Origin: a virus
Length of the DNA stretch: 64,000 nt
Reading direction: 5' to 3' (one strand)
IMG/VR virus record: IMGVR_UViG_3300035181_001045
Location: 1 to 64,000 of that record
Position numbers and translations under genes: made by a program. Below are positions 56,377 to 63,152 of this stretch, in pieces. Below the pieces are notes generated by a model. The model was not told where the DNA came from. It saw only the letters and a list, made by a program, of their open reading frames with translations, and made no database searches. Every line of letters starts with the position of its first letter. The first letter of the stretch is position 1.

Positions 56377-56904
56377 ATGTCGGACACGGTAGAACTCGTC
56401 AAAAGCATTGTGACCGGCCTGTTGGCTGGAGGCACGGCCGCGGGCACGACGTTTTTTGGGACTCAGGCGGACCTCAAGAAGAGGGTCTCGGACATGGAGA
56501 AACGTCTTGGGGTTGAAACCGACCCTCGGACGGGGATGTCTCTTGCCCTCTACACGGTGGAAGAGCTGGTCCGACGTCTCCGGAAGGACTTTGACGCCTT
56601 CGAGGATGCCCCTCCGACGTGGGTCTCCAAGCTCCTGACTCGGAGCCGTACGCAATCTGGCTTGAACCTCGAAGTCGTCGAGGAGCTGGAGAACAAGATC
56701 CGGACCGTGGCCGAGAGGACGAAGCGCGTTGAGGATGGCCTCGACGATGACTACGTGTCTCGTGCGGACTACGATACGGACATGAAAGAGCGCGCCAAGG
56801 AAATCATCCGGCTCCGAGAGGAGATCATTGCCGTCAACGCAATGCTCCGGGGCGTGATGGCTGCCCTGGATATCCCTCAGCCTCGACTTCCGCCGCGTCC
56901 GTAA
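56377..56904 (+). CDS. Coiled-coil protein, possibly membrane-associated
   Basis: 175 aa, SIVTGLLAGGTAAGTTFFGT near the start (possible membrane segment) and a long heptad-rich C-terminus. It follows the kinase by 5 nt. Confidence 0.7.
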   Translation: MSDTVELVKSIVTGLLAGGTAAGTTFFGTQADLKKRVSDMEKRLGVETDPRTGMSLALYTVEELVRRLRKDFDAFEDAPPTWVSKLLTRSRTQSGLNLEVVEELENKIRTVAERTKRVEDGLDDDYVSRADYDTDMKERAKEIIRLREEIIAVNAMLRGVMAALDIPQPRLPPRP

Positions 56905-56925
56905 ACCCTTACAACAGGCGAGACT

Positions 56926-57117
56926 GTGAGTAAACCCATGTGCATTAGCCGTGAAGAACAAGACTCGATGGAGGCTTTGGCTGCAACGACCGCTGCAACC
57001 AAGATGCTGACGGAGGCCCTCTACACGGAGGTCATCCGGAGGTCTTCAACACCTCCGGAACCCAAGCCTCAGCCTCAAGTCCAGTTCCAGCCTCGGAAGT
57101 TGGCTGCTACGGGTTGA
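56926..57117 (+). CDS. Small hypothetical protein
   Basis: 63 aa from GTG, MSKPMCISREEQDSMEALAA, with a Pro/Gln-rich tail. It converges with the phosphatase gene. Confidence 0.6.
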   Translation: MSKPMCISREEQDSMEALAATTAATKMLTEALYTEVIRRSSTPPEPKPQPQVQFQPRKLAATG

Positions 57118-57877
57118 AGGTCCCGGGGGGGACTTCACGGTACGCTCGCCGGGCTTTCACCTGGACGAGGGTGATTCGCGCCGATTCCCCTTTGGGTTTG
57201 TCGACAACCGCAGCGGTCAGGTGCCCCCCAAAAACACAGCCCGTATCGATTCCGATCGTCTCGTACCCATGTGCGGTTGTGACGAGCTTCGGCACCTCCA
57301 GGCTGTGTACTGCGTGCCCATAGATGACGTGGTGGTTCCCATCCCAGGCGCCCATCCATTCGCGGGCTCCTTCGGGAGCCGCCATGGTGTCTTCCTGGAG
57401 CGGGACCATCTTCCCGGCGGCATCGACCCAGCGAAGACGCAGGATCTTGTCTGCCGGCTGCTCGACGATCGACAGACCAGGAAGAAAGCCCGCGTGAACC
57501 GCGACGATATCGTTCCCGAGATCCAGGGTGAGCGGCAGACTTCGCAGCCAGGCGTCATCTTCCTCTGAGAGGCCGGACCACTGCTCTCGCAGTTCATCCG
57601 AGATTTCTCTCATCGGGTTCTTGTACTTCGGGTCCTTGAGGCAGCGAGCCTCATGACGACGCCACCGGAGTGCTGACTCCTCGTGGTTGCCGAGGATACA
57701 CTCCGCCTTGAGCAGGCGAGCGAGCTTGACCACGCCAACGGGATCCGGCCCCTTGTCGATCAAGTCGCCGAGGAAAACGAGACGATCCTCCCCTTGGGTG
57801 TACCCCAATTTGAGGAGGAGGTCTTGCAGCTCGTGGAGACACCCGTGGACGTCTCCGATTACCAGGGTTCGTTTCAT
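57107..57877 (-). CDS. Calcineurin-like metallophosphatase (ApaH/PrpA-like)
   Basis: 256 aa. LVIGDVHGCLHELQDLL, FLGDLIDKGPDPVGVV, ILGNHEESALRWRRHE, VAVHAGFL, VIYGHAVHS and IGIDTGCVFGGHL give the full metallophosphoesterase motif set. Relatives cleave Ap4A or protein phosphates. TGACATG spacing links it to the upstream gene. Confidence 0.9.
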   Translation of the reverse strand: MKRTLVIGDVHGCLHELQDLLLKLGYTQGEDRLVFLGDLIDKGPDPVGVVKLARLLKAECILGNHEESALRWRRHEARCLKDPKYKNPMREISDELREQWSGLSEEDDAWLRSLPLTLDLGNDIVAVHAGFLPGLSIVEQPADKILRLRWVDAAGKMVPLQEDTMAAPEGAREWMGAWDGNHHVIYGHAVHSLEVPKLVTTAHGYETIGIDTGCVFGGHLTAAVVDKPKGESARITLVQVKARRAYREVPPGTFNP

Positions 57878-57878
57878 G

Positions 57879-58091
57879 TCAGTCCCCTTCGCCAACCAAG
57901 GGTCGCGAAGACCGATCTTCGGCAGCCTTGACTCCCTCTTCGTAGCCTTCTTCGTGTGCCTCTTGGGCCACGAAGTCGACGTAGTCTTTCAACTGCTGAA
58001 GCTCGGATGGGAGCAGAGCCTTCAGCACCGTCGCGATTTTGACGGGGAGAACCCGCGAGCCGCCTAGAATGTTCGTGTGTTCCGTTGCCAT
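57879..58091 (-). CDS. Small helical protein
   Basis: 70 aa, MATEHTNILGGSRVLPVKIA, then a charged helix. Operon with the phosphatase. Confidence 0.7.
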   Translation of the reverse strand: MATEHTNILGGSRVLPVKIATVLKALLPSELQQLKDYVDFVAQEAHEEGYEEGVKAAEDRSSRPLVGEGD

Positions 58092-58096
58092 TTTCT

Positions 58097-58249
58097 TCAC
58101 GCCTCCGACAGGTACTTGGCCTGCTTGTTCTTGGCACCGCCCCGGGGGGCGTTCTTGTGCTTCATCGTGCCGCCCTTGCGGGTGAGGATCATGCCGAGGA
58201 CGATGAGCGACCGGGCACCCTTCTGGGTGCGATTCTTGGGAGCCTTCAT
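58097..58249 (-). CDS. Small basic protein
   Basis: 50 aa, MKAPKNRTQKGARSLIVLGM, Lys/Arg-rich; nucleic-acid binding plausible. 9 nt after a class I -10. Confidence 0.7.
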   Translation of the reverse strand: MKAPKNRTQKGARSLIVLGMILTRKGGTMKHKNAPRGGAKNKQAKYLSEA

Positions 58250-58258
58250 AGTGAGGGT

Positions 58259-58286
58259 AATACACGGGGGGTCGGCCCCCGATCAA
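58259..58286 (-). promoter_or_regulatory. Class I promoter
   Basis: Minus-strand TTGATC-N16-TGTATT. Confidence 0.65.
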
Positions 58287-58291
58287 CCAGA

Positions 58292-58579
58292 TCAGCGATC
58301 TTCGTGCGGATTGATCCGCTGGAGAACTTCCAGCTCTTTTTCGAGAGCCGCGAGGTGCTTCACCATCTCGCCAACCCGGCCGATGACGACCTCATCAGCG
58401 AGGCCTTTCATGGCCTCTTGGTCGTGCGAGGAGAAGCTTTCCGCCGCGTCCAGGTAGGTCTTGGCGTCTTGGCGGAGCTTGGTCGCCATGTCGTGAAATT
58501 GCGGAAGCGCTCGAAGGACTTCTGAGAGAGCCTTCGAGACGCGTCCGGTGTCGGAGGATGTGCGGTTGTAGGAGTACAT
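58292..58579 (-). CDS. Helical hypothetical protein
   Basis: 95 aa, MYSYNRTSSDTGRVSKALSE; alpha-helical, ending RINPHEDR-stop just upstream of a TTGATC box. Confidence 0.7.
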   Translation of the reverse strand: MYSYNRTSSDTGRVSKALSEVLRALPQFHDMATKLRQDAKTYLDAAESFSSHDQEAMKGLADEVVIGRVGEMVKHLAALEKELEVLQRINPHEDR

Positions 58580-58580
58580 C

Positions 58581-59153
58581 TCAATACACGGCGCAGTAAG
58601 AACGATATCCGACAGTGAGGGCGTCCATCGCCTTCAGTACGTCATGGTAGGACATCGTGGGGATCGCCGCCTCGTTCTTGACGACCCAGGCATAGAAAAG
58701 CGGGGCCGCCTTCTTGTTGGTGGGGATCGAGGTCGGGTCGTTGTTCTGGTCGTCCCGGTTACGAACCAGGAAGTCCAGACCGTTGGCTTTCATGTAGACG
58801 TGCTCGCCGATGATCTCGAAGCTCTTGAGGTTGCCGGGGATCACGTCGATGCCGCGCAGCTCCTCTTGGTACGTCTGGCAGCCGATTTCCACGGCCTCCT
58901 GGACAGCCTGGAGCATGCGCTCCAGCGGGCAGTTTCGGAGCGCGTGGAGCTTGAACTCCAGCGCGAGCGACTCCATACCCACCTCGTCACGACGACCCGA
59001 GACCGAGATTTCGAGGCACTTCTTGCCACGCTTCCCGGCGTTGACGAGGTGCGTGATCTTGATGGACCCGTAGAAACGGTGAATCCGGTACGTATCGTTC
59101 GCGAACGTGGTGCCGACGTTGAAACCTTCTTCGCTGTGGTCGATGCTGTCCAT
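58581..59153 (-). CDS. Hypothetical protein
   Basis: 190 aa, MDSIDHSEEGFNVGTTFAND, with SFEIIGEHVYMKANGLDFLV. No family recognised. First gene of the minus operon down to 57107. Confidence 0.7.
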   Translation of the reverse strand: MDSIDHSEEGFNVGTTFANDTYRIHRFYGSIKITHLVNAGKRGKKCLEISVSGRRDEVGMESLALEFKLHALRNCPLERMLQAVQEAVEIGCQTYQEELRGIDVIPGNLKSFEIIGEHVYMKANGLDFLVRNRDDQNNDPTSIPTNKKAAPLFYAWVVKNEAAIPTMSYHDVLKAMDALTVGYRSYCAVY

Positions 59154-59159
59154 GGGGGT

Positions 59160-59187
59160 CCTACAGAGAATGAAGGGTCAGGATCAA
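59160..59187 (-). promoter_or_regulatory. Class I promoter
   Basis: Minus-strand TTGATC-N16-TGTAGG, 6 nt before the 59153 ATG. Confidence 0.7.
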
Positions 59188-59201
59188 CAAGAAAAATCAG
59201 G

Positions 59202-59229
59202 TTGATCCTGACCCTTGGGGTCTTGTACC
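59202..59229 (+). promoter_or_regulatory. Class I promoter
   Basis: TTGATC-N16-TGTACC; ATG 6 nt downstream; divergent partner of 59160-59187. Confidence 0.7.
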
Positions 59230-59235
59230 TCGGGC

Positions 59236-59556
59236 ATGAATGACGTTGCCCCCAAAGCCGAGGTTGTTTCCGCTGCGCTTGGCACGTTCTGCGATGAGCT
59301 GCTCGAAGACGACCGTACCAGTTTCCGCTTCGCGGAGGCGGAGGCTTTGGCCTTCGAGCTGGGTTACTCGATCGCGACCCCTGTGATCCAGGGCCTCAAG
59401 AAGCTCGGGCTCAACATGATCGAGCGCTTGCCCCCGCGGAAGGTTCGCGGTGTCCGGACCAGCTCGAACGACCGCTACTTCGGCCCGGGTTCGAGCAAGT
59501 GCCACGGCGGCTCGGGACACGAGCAGATCAGCGGATTCGCGGGGCAACGAGGCTGA
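59236..59556 (+). CDS. Hypothetical protein
   Basis: 106 aa, MNDVAPKAEVVSAALGTFCD; helical first half, then KVRGVRTSSNDRYFGPGSSK. Confidence 0.7.
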   Translation: MNDVAPKAEVVSAALGTFCDELLEDDRTSFRFAEAEALAFELGYSIATPVIQGLKKLGLNMIERLPPRKVRGVRTSSNDRYFGPGSSKCHGGSGHEQISGFAGQRG

Positions 59557-59560
59557 TTCC

Positions 59561-59566
59561 GGTGTA
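59561..59566 (+). promoter_or_regulatory. Class II promoter (GGTGTA)
   Basis: TTCCGGTGTATTAGG; ATG at 59577. Confidence 0.5.
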
Positions 59567-59576
59567 TTAGGGGGTC

Positions 59577-60062
59577 ATGCCCAATCTGGACGATGACCCC
59601 CTGGAGGAATTTTGGGACAAGCCTCAGAAGCCGGCCCCCAAAGCCACGACTACGCCCCAGCAAACGGGTAGAGTCCCCCTCACGACTCAGGAGCTTCAAG
59701 CCCTGACCCAAGCGGCGGCCGTGGCGCAGAAGCTCAAAGAGCAGGCACAGGCTGACAAGAAGCGGGCTGCGGCACTCAAGCGTGTCGACACGATCATCGC
59801 CAAGTCCGCCGAGACCGCACGGAAGAAGGCTGCGAAGGGAGAGAAGCAATCCCTGGTCATGCACCTCGTCTACGGGGACGACTTCAAGGCGTGGCCAACC
59901 AAGGTCTCGGGTTCCCCTTGGACCATGCTGGATCCCACCACTCTCACGGGTATCGGCCGGGCGGTCTTCGACAAACTCAAGGAGTCCGGGCTCTCTGTGA
60001 AGATCGCCAGGAACGCCCAAGACTACCAGGGCAGAGACTACAGCATCGTGCTCACCTGGTAG
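59577..60062 (+). CDS. Hypothetical protein with helical middle
   Basis: 161 aa. Acidic start MPNLDDDPLEEFWDKPQ, an Ala/Lys/Gln-rich helix (about residues 45-90) and a small C-terminal domain with SGSPWTMLDPTTLTGIG. Confidence 0.7.
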   Translation: MPNLDDDPLEEFWDKPQKPAPKATTTPQQTGRVPLTTQELQALTQAAAVAQKLKEQAQADKKRAAALKRVDTIIAKSAETARKKAAKGEKQSLVMHLVYGDDFKAWPTKVSGSPWTMLDPTTLTGIGRAVFDKLKESGLSVKIARNAQDYQGRDYSIVLTW

Positions 60063-60067
60063 TTTCT

Positions 60068-60073
60068 GGTGTA
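60068..60073 (+). promoter_or_regulatory. Class II promoter (GGTGTA)
   Basis: TTTCTGGTGTAGTGG; ATG at 60084. Confidence 0.5.
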
Positions 60074-60083
60074 GTGGCCCCGG

Positions 60084-60707
60084 ATGATGAACTCAGGGAT
60101 TCTATCCGGGGACGCAATCAGCGGGGAAGTCGAGGAGGGGGGTATTCAGATCGACCCCTACAACAAGGACCAGCTCAACCCGGCGAGCTATGACCTCACC
60201 CTGGGGGACGAAGTCGCCGTCTACACGTCGGTGGTCTACCACAATGAAGTGTCGCCGTATTCCACTGAGGATGGGCGATGCTTCATCTACGGAGGGAGAA
60301 CCGGGATTCTCGACGCGAAGACACCTCAAGAGGTCGCGAAGTACAAGATGGACCCTATCGCGGGCTGGGTCCTCAAGCCGGGTATCGGCTATCTGATGCA
60401 CACCCGGGAGCGGGTGCATACCAACAACTTCGTTCCGGTCCTCGACGGGAAGTCCTCGATTGGACGCCTCTTCATCAAGGTCCACGAGACGGCGGGCTAC
60501 GGGGATCCTGGCTTCAACGGCCAATACACCCTGGAGGTCACCTGCGTGCATCCGGTCCAGGTCTACCCGGGCATGAGGATCTGTCAGATCCGGTTCCACA
60601 CGATCTCGGGGCACGTCGGGAAGACCTACGACAAGGTCGGACACTACACGAACGAAAACGCCAAGGGGGCTGTTGCCAGCCAGGCTTGGCGTCAGTTCGA
60701 GAAGTGA
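60084..60707 (+). CDS. dcd: dCTP deaminase (dUTPase superfamily)
   Basis: 207 aa. LNPASYDLTLGDEVAVYTSV, VLDGKSSIGRLFIKVHETAG and GYGDPGFNGQYTLEVT carry the substrate-binding signatures of Dcd, including the S-S-x-x-R and A-G-x-x-D-P-G-F-x-G motifs. It supplies dUMP precursors for dTMP, which fits with the nearby thymidine kinase. Confidence 0.9.
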   Translation: MMNSGILSGDAISGEVEEGGIQIDPYNKDQLNPASYDLTLGDEVAVYTSVVYHNEVSPYSTEDGRCFIYGGRTGILDAKTPQEVAKYKMDPIAGWVLKPGIGYLMHTRERVHTNNFVPVLDGKSSIGRLFIKVHETAGYGDPGFNGQYTLEVTCVHPVQVYPGMRICQIRFHTISGHVGKTYDKVGHYTNENAKGAVASQAWRQFEK

Positions 60708-60953
60708 TCAGCGCGTGGGGCGGCGGCGGCGGCGGTGTCGTCCACCCCACGCTCGAATACAAGCAGCGCAGGGGCTTCCCCAGGGAAGGTATGGGATTTC
60801 AGCTTCCACAAGCTTCCTGGAGTAGGGGCCATACACGGGCTGGCGGGGAGTGTGTACGCTCCCCCCACACCCTGGACATGCCCAACGCATCTCGTGGGCG
60901 TGCTTCATGTTCGCCCACCGTCTCTTCTTCGTACCGCCGTTCGCTTTGCTCAC
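60708..60953 (-). CDS. Small zinc protein
   Basis: 81 aa from GTG. MRWACPGCGGSVHTP and GSPCAACIRAWGG are two C-x2-C pairs; basic ends. It converges with dcd. Confidence 0.65.
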   Translation of the reverse strand: MSKANGGTKKRRWANMKHAHEMRWACPGCGGSVHTPRQPVYGPYSRKLVEAEIPYLPWGSPCAACIRAWGGRHRRRRRPTR

Positions 60954-60960
60954 GGCATCC

Positions 60961-61173
60961 TCAGCGAGTTCCGGGCAGGTCGGCGATGTTCACGATCGTG
61001 TAGGTCGCCTTGGGGCCGAGGTGCCTATCCGCCCAAGTCTGGGCTTCCGCCTTGGTGTCGAAGTGCCCTCGGCTGAGGGTGCTGAAGGTGCCCGTGGGTG
61101 CCTTGGGATGCCAGACGGTGCGGATGCAGACGTCGGGCTCCCAGGGGATGATAATCGTACAAGGCTGGTCCAT
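60961..61173 (-). CDS. Small hypothetical protein
   Basis: 70 aa, MDQPCTIIIPWEPDVCIRTV, with FDTKAEAQTWADRHLGPKAT, a strand-helix-strand DUF-like fold. Confidence 0.65.
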   Translation of the reverse strand: MDQPCTIIIPWEPDVCIRTVWHPKAPTGTFSTLSRGHFDTKAEAQTWADRHLGPKATYTIVNIADLPGTR

Positions 61174-61250
61174 ATCGATCTCCGAGTGGCATGGGTGGGA
61201 ATCAGAATCAGAAGGATGGCTTCACCGAGGGGTTGGTGATCGAGGCATCC

Positions 61251-61409
61251 CGAAAAAGGCACTGAGAGAGGGAATCGAACCCTCGTAGCTGGCCTGTCCT
61301 CTGTCCCCCTCCGAGGTCAGACAATCTCGTCACCGACGCGGGCAACTCCAAAGTCTTCCGAGGAAAGTCGCAGGCTCCAGGGCGTTCCAGCTACCTCCGC
61401 CGTCTCAGC
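61251..61409 (-). ncRNA. tRNA-like / tmRNA-like structured RNA
   Basis: From a perfect class I promoter the predicted start (61409, 7 nt after TGTAGT) is the first base of GCTGAGA (61403-61409), which pairs with TCTCAGT (61261-61267). Immediately inside the 3' strand lies a canonical T-arm GAGGG-TTCGATT-CCCTC (61268-61284), and immediately inside that CCAGCTAC (61285-61292), which pairs with GTAGCTGG (61387-61394) near the 5' end. GCC and TTTTT follow the 3' end. P1, P2 and T-arm are stacked in tmRNA order, with a 94-nt loop in place of an anticodon. No G3-U70 pair is seen. Confidence 0.75.
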
Positions 61410-61415
61410 AAGGAG

Positions 61416-61443
61416 ACTACAGACTGGGGTAGCTGTCGATCAA
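61416..61443 (-). promoter_or_regulatory. Class I promoter for the tRNA-like RNA
   Basis: Minus-strand TTGATC-N16-TGTAGT, with the RNA 5' helix beginning 7 nt downstream. Confidence 0.75.
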
Positions 61444-61450
61444 CCGGAAA

Positions 61451-61488
61451 TGAAGAAGGGAGCCTGATTTCTCAGACTCCCTTCTTTC
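61451..61488 (-). terminator. Hairpin terminator of the ArdC-like gene
   Basis: GAAGGGAG...CTCCCTTC arms (one mismatch) directly after the stop, with a T-rich 3' side. Confidence 0.7.
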
Positions 61489-62371
61489 ACGCCGCCTTGT
61501 CTTCGAGGATGTCGTCGTCGAGGTGCTCTTGCCAGGTCTTCGGCTTCACGAGGGAGCCGAGGATGGTCTTCGCAGCCCGCTGGACACGCTCGGCGACCTC
61601 CTTGACGATCTTGGCGTCACCCTTGGACCAGCCGGCCACGTACCCGAAGGAGTAGGACTCCGCGCTGAACCCGAGGGAGTGGAGCACCACGAAGGCCGTG
61701 GATTCGGCCTCGACTTCGCGGTACACCTGGTCATGGCAGTCGGCCAGCTTCTCGTGCAGGATCGAGTGGGCGATCTCGTGAGCCAGCGTCTTGAGCGCCT
61801 GGAGCCCACTGATGGTGCTCGACACCACGATGAAGCCCTCGCGGCTGTAGTACCCGTTGGTGCCGGCCGGGAGCACTTCCCGACGGACGGGCACCTTGTT
61901 GATCTCCGTGGAGAACTTGACGAGAGAGGCGTAGACCGCCTCGATCTCCTCGCTCGTTCCCTGGAGCTGCGACACGATCTCGGGGAGGGCCGGGCCGTCC
62001 GTCTGCGAGATGTCGAAGGTTGATGCGACGCGGAACCCACGGATTCCGAATACGTTTTCCTTGGTGCCGTCCTTCACGACCTCGCGCTTGTAGCGAAGGG
62101 GGGCGAGCACCTGGAACGCCTTCTCGCCCTTGCGGACCTGGCGCTTCGCGTCACGCCAAGTGTTGAACCCGGCGAACTGGCTGATCTCGATCCCTCGGCG
62201 CATGGCCTGAGCCATCAGCCAGAAGGTGTTGCAGAGCGAGTAGTTGTGGAATTTCGCTTGAAATTCCAGGTACTTCTTCCAGTCGGCACCAGCGACTAGC
62301 GCGGCGATTCCGTCCTGGAGAACCTTCTGAGCCTCTTCGACGCGGGGGTCAATCGTGCTGGTCTTCATCAT
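61487..62371 (-). CDS. ArdC-like antirestriction protein with zincin domain
   Basis: 294 aa. FQAKFHNYSLCNTFWLMAQA, FAGFNTWRDAKRQVRKGEKA and FQVLAPLRYKR form the ArdC N-terminal ssDNA-binding domain. KTLAHEIAHSILHEKLAD gives HEIAH of an M78-type zincin. The C-terminus KPKTWQEHLDDDILEDKAA carries the shared tail. It probably shields incoming DNA from restriction. Start 62371, 8 nt after the class I -10. Confidence 0.85.
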   Translation of the reverse strand: MMKTSTIDPRVEEAQKVLQDGIAALVAGADWKKYLEFQAKFHNYSLCNTFWLMAQAMRRGIEISQFAGFNTWRDAKRQVRKGEKAFQVLAPLRYKREVVKDGTKENVFGIRGFRVASTFDISQTDGPALPEIVSQLQGTSEEIEAVYASLVKFSTEINKVPVRREVLPAGTNGYYSREGFIVVSSTISGLQALKTLAHEIAHSILHEKLADCHDQVYREVEAESTAFVVLHSLGFSAESYSFGYVAGWSKGDAKIVKEVAERVQRAAKTILGSLVKPKTWQEHLDDDILEDKAA

Positions 62372-62379
62372 GGGGGTCA

Positions 62380-62407
62380 TCTACATTTTGGGGGTCCCCT
62401 GGATCAA
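62380..62407 (-). promoter_or_regulatory. Class I promoter
   Basis: Minus-strand TTGATC-N16-TGTAGA for the ArdC-like gene. Confidence 0.7.
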
Positions 62408-62431
62408 CCAGATTTTGTTGGTTGTGTTCGG

Positions 62432-62459
62432 TTGATCGCTCGGGTCTCCAATTTGTAGG
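62432..62459 (+). promoter_or_regulatory. Class I promoter
   Basis: TTGATC-N16-TGTAGG; ATG 6 nt downstream. Confidence 0.7.
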
Positions 62460-62465
62460 ACCGCC

Positions 62466-62579
62466 ATGTTCACCCTTCCCATTGTTCTGACCGTCCTTTT
62501 GGTGTCGGCCCTCTTTGGGGCGGACATTGCTCTCAAGGCGATTCCGACGTCCGAGAAGTCTGACGACGTTCTCGGTTGA
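62466..62579 (+). CDS. Small hydrophobic peptide
   Basis: 37 aa, MFTLPIVLTVLLVSALFGAD and an acidic tail; one TM or signal-like segment. Stop is inside GGTTGATC. Confidence 0.6.
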   Translation: MFTLPIVLTVLLVSALFGADIALKAIPTSEKSDDVLG

Positions 62580-62609
62580 TCTGGAAATCACGAAAACCAA
62601 GGACCCCCC

Positions 62610-63110
62610 ATGAAGTTCGAGATCCGCAATCTGAAGGTTTCCGCGTTCGCCTCGAAAGAGACCACTTGCTTCGAGGGGGCCATCTACCTCGACGGCAAGA
62701 AGCTCGGCACGGCCCACAACGACGGGCACGGCGGGGCCACGCACATCGAGCCCCGGGAGTGCCGTGAGCAGCTCAATGCCCACGCGGCGACCCTCCCCAA
62801 GCTCGTCTCCAACATCAAGGACGGGTCAGAACCCGGGGGCTTCTTCACCTTCCAGCCGACGGGTGAGACTTTCGTGGGCTCCCTCGTGACGGAGAGCATC
62901 GTGGAGCGGGACTTCAAGAAGGCCCCGAGCAAGCGCATCCTCTTCACCAAGGAAGGCAAGGCGGGCATCTTCCAGACCAAGACCTACAAGGCCGAGGAGC
63001 TGAAAGATATGCTCGCCTACCCCACCCTCGCGCAGACCCTCAAGGCGCTGAAGATCCTCAATCTTCTCCCGCTGGCTGAAGCTCTGGCCATCTACAAGGT
63101 CAACATCTGA
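62610..63110 (+). CDS. Conserved phage-type protein of unknown function
   Basis: 166 aa. MKFEIRNLKVSAFASKETTC, IYLDGKKLGTAHNDGHGGAT and a helical end. Proteins with this N-terminal pattern recur in large phages, by recollection; function unknown. Confidence 0.75.
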   Translation: MKFEIRNLKVSAFASKETTCFEGAIYLDGKKLGTAHNDGHGGATHIEPRECREQLNAHAATLPKLVSNIKDGSEPGGFFTFQPTGETFVGSLVTESIVERDFKKAPSKRILFTKEGKAGIFQTKTYKAEELKDMLAYPTLAQTLKALKILNLLPLAEALAIYKVNI

Positions 63111-63118
63111 GAATCAGG

Positions 63119-63146
63119 TTGATCGGGACCGGGCGACATCTGTAGG
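63119..63146 (+). promoter_or_regulatory. Class I promoter
   Basis: TTGATC-N16-TGTAGG; ATG 6 nt downstream. Confidence 0.7.
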
Positions 63147-63152
63147 ACCCTC

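Noticed and set aside
61321-61400. A protein-coding frame through the tRNA-like RNA giving SSEDFGVARVGDEIV
   Set aside because: It reads attractively but has no start codon downstream of the promoter and competes with a well-supported RNA structure. Kept as a caveat only.
61251-61409. An ordinary tRNA at this site
   Set aside because: The T-arm and acceptor-like helix are real, but the 5' and 3' halves lie about 150 nt apart and I could not fold a standard anticodon arm or D-arm between them.
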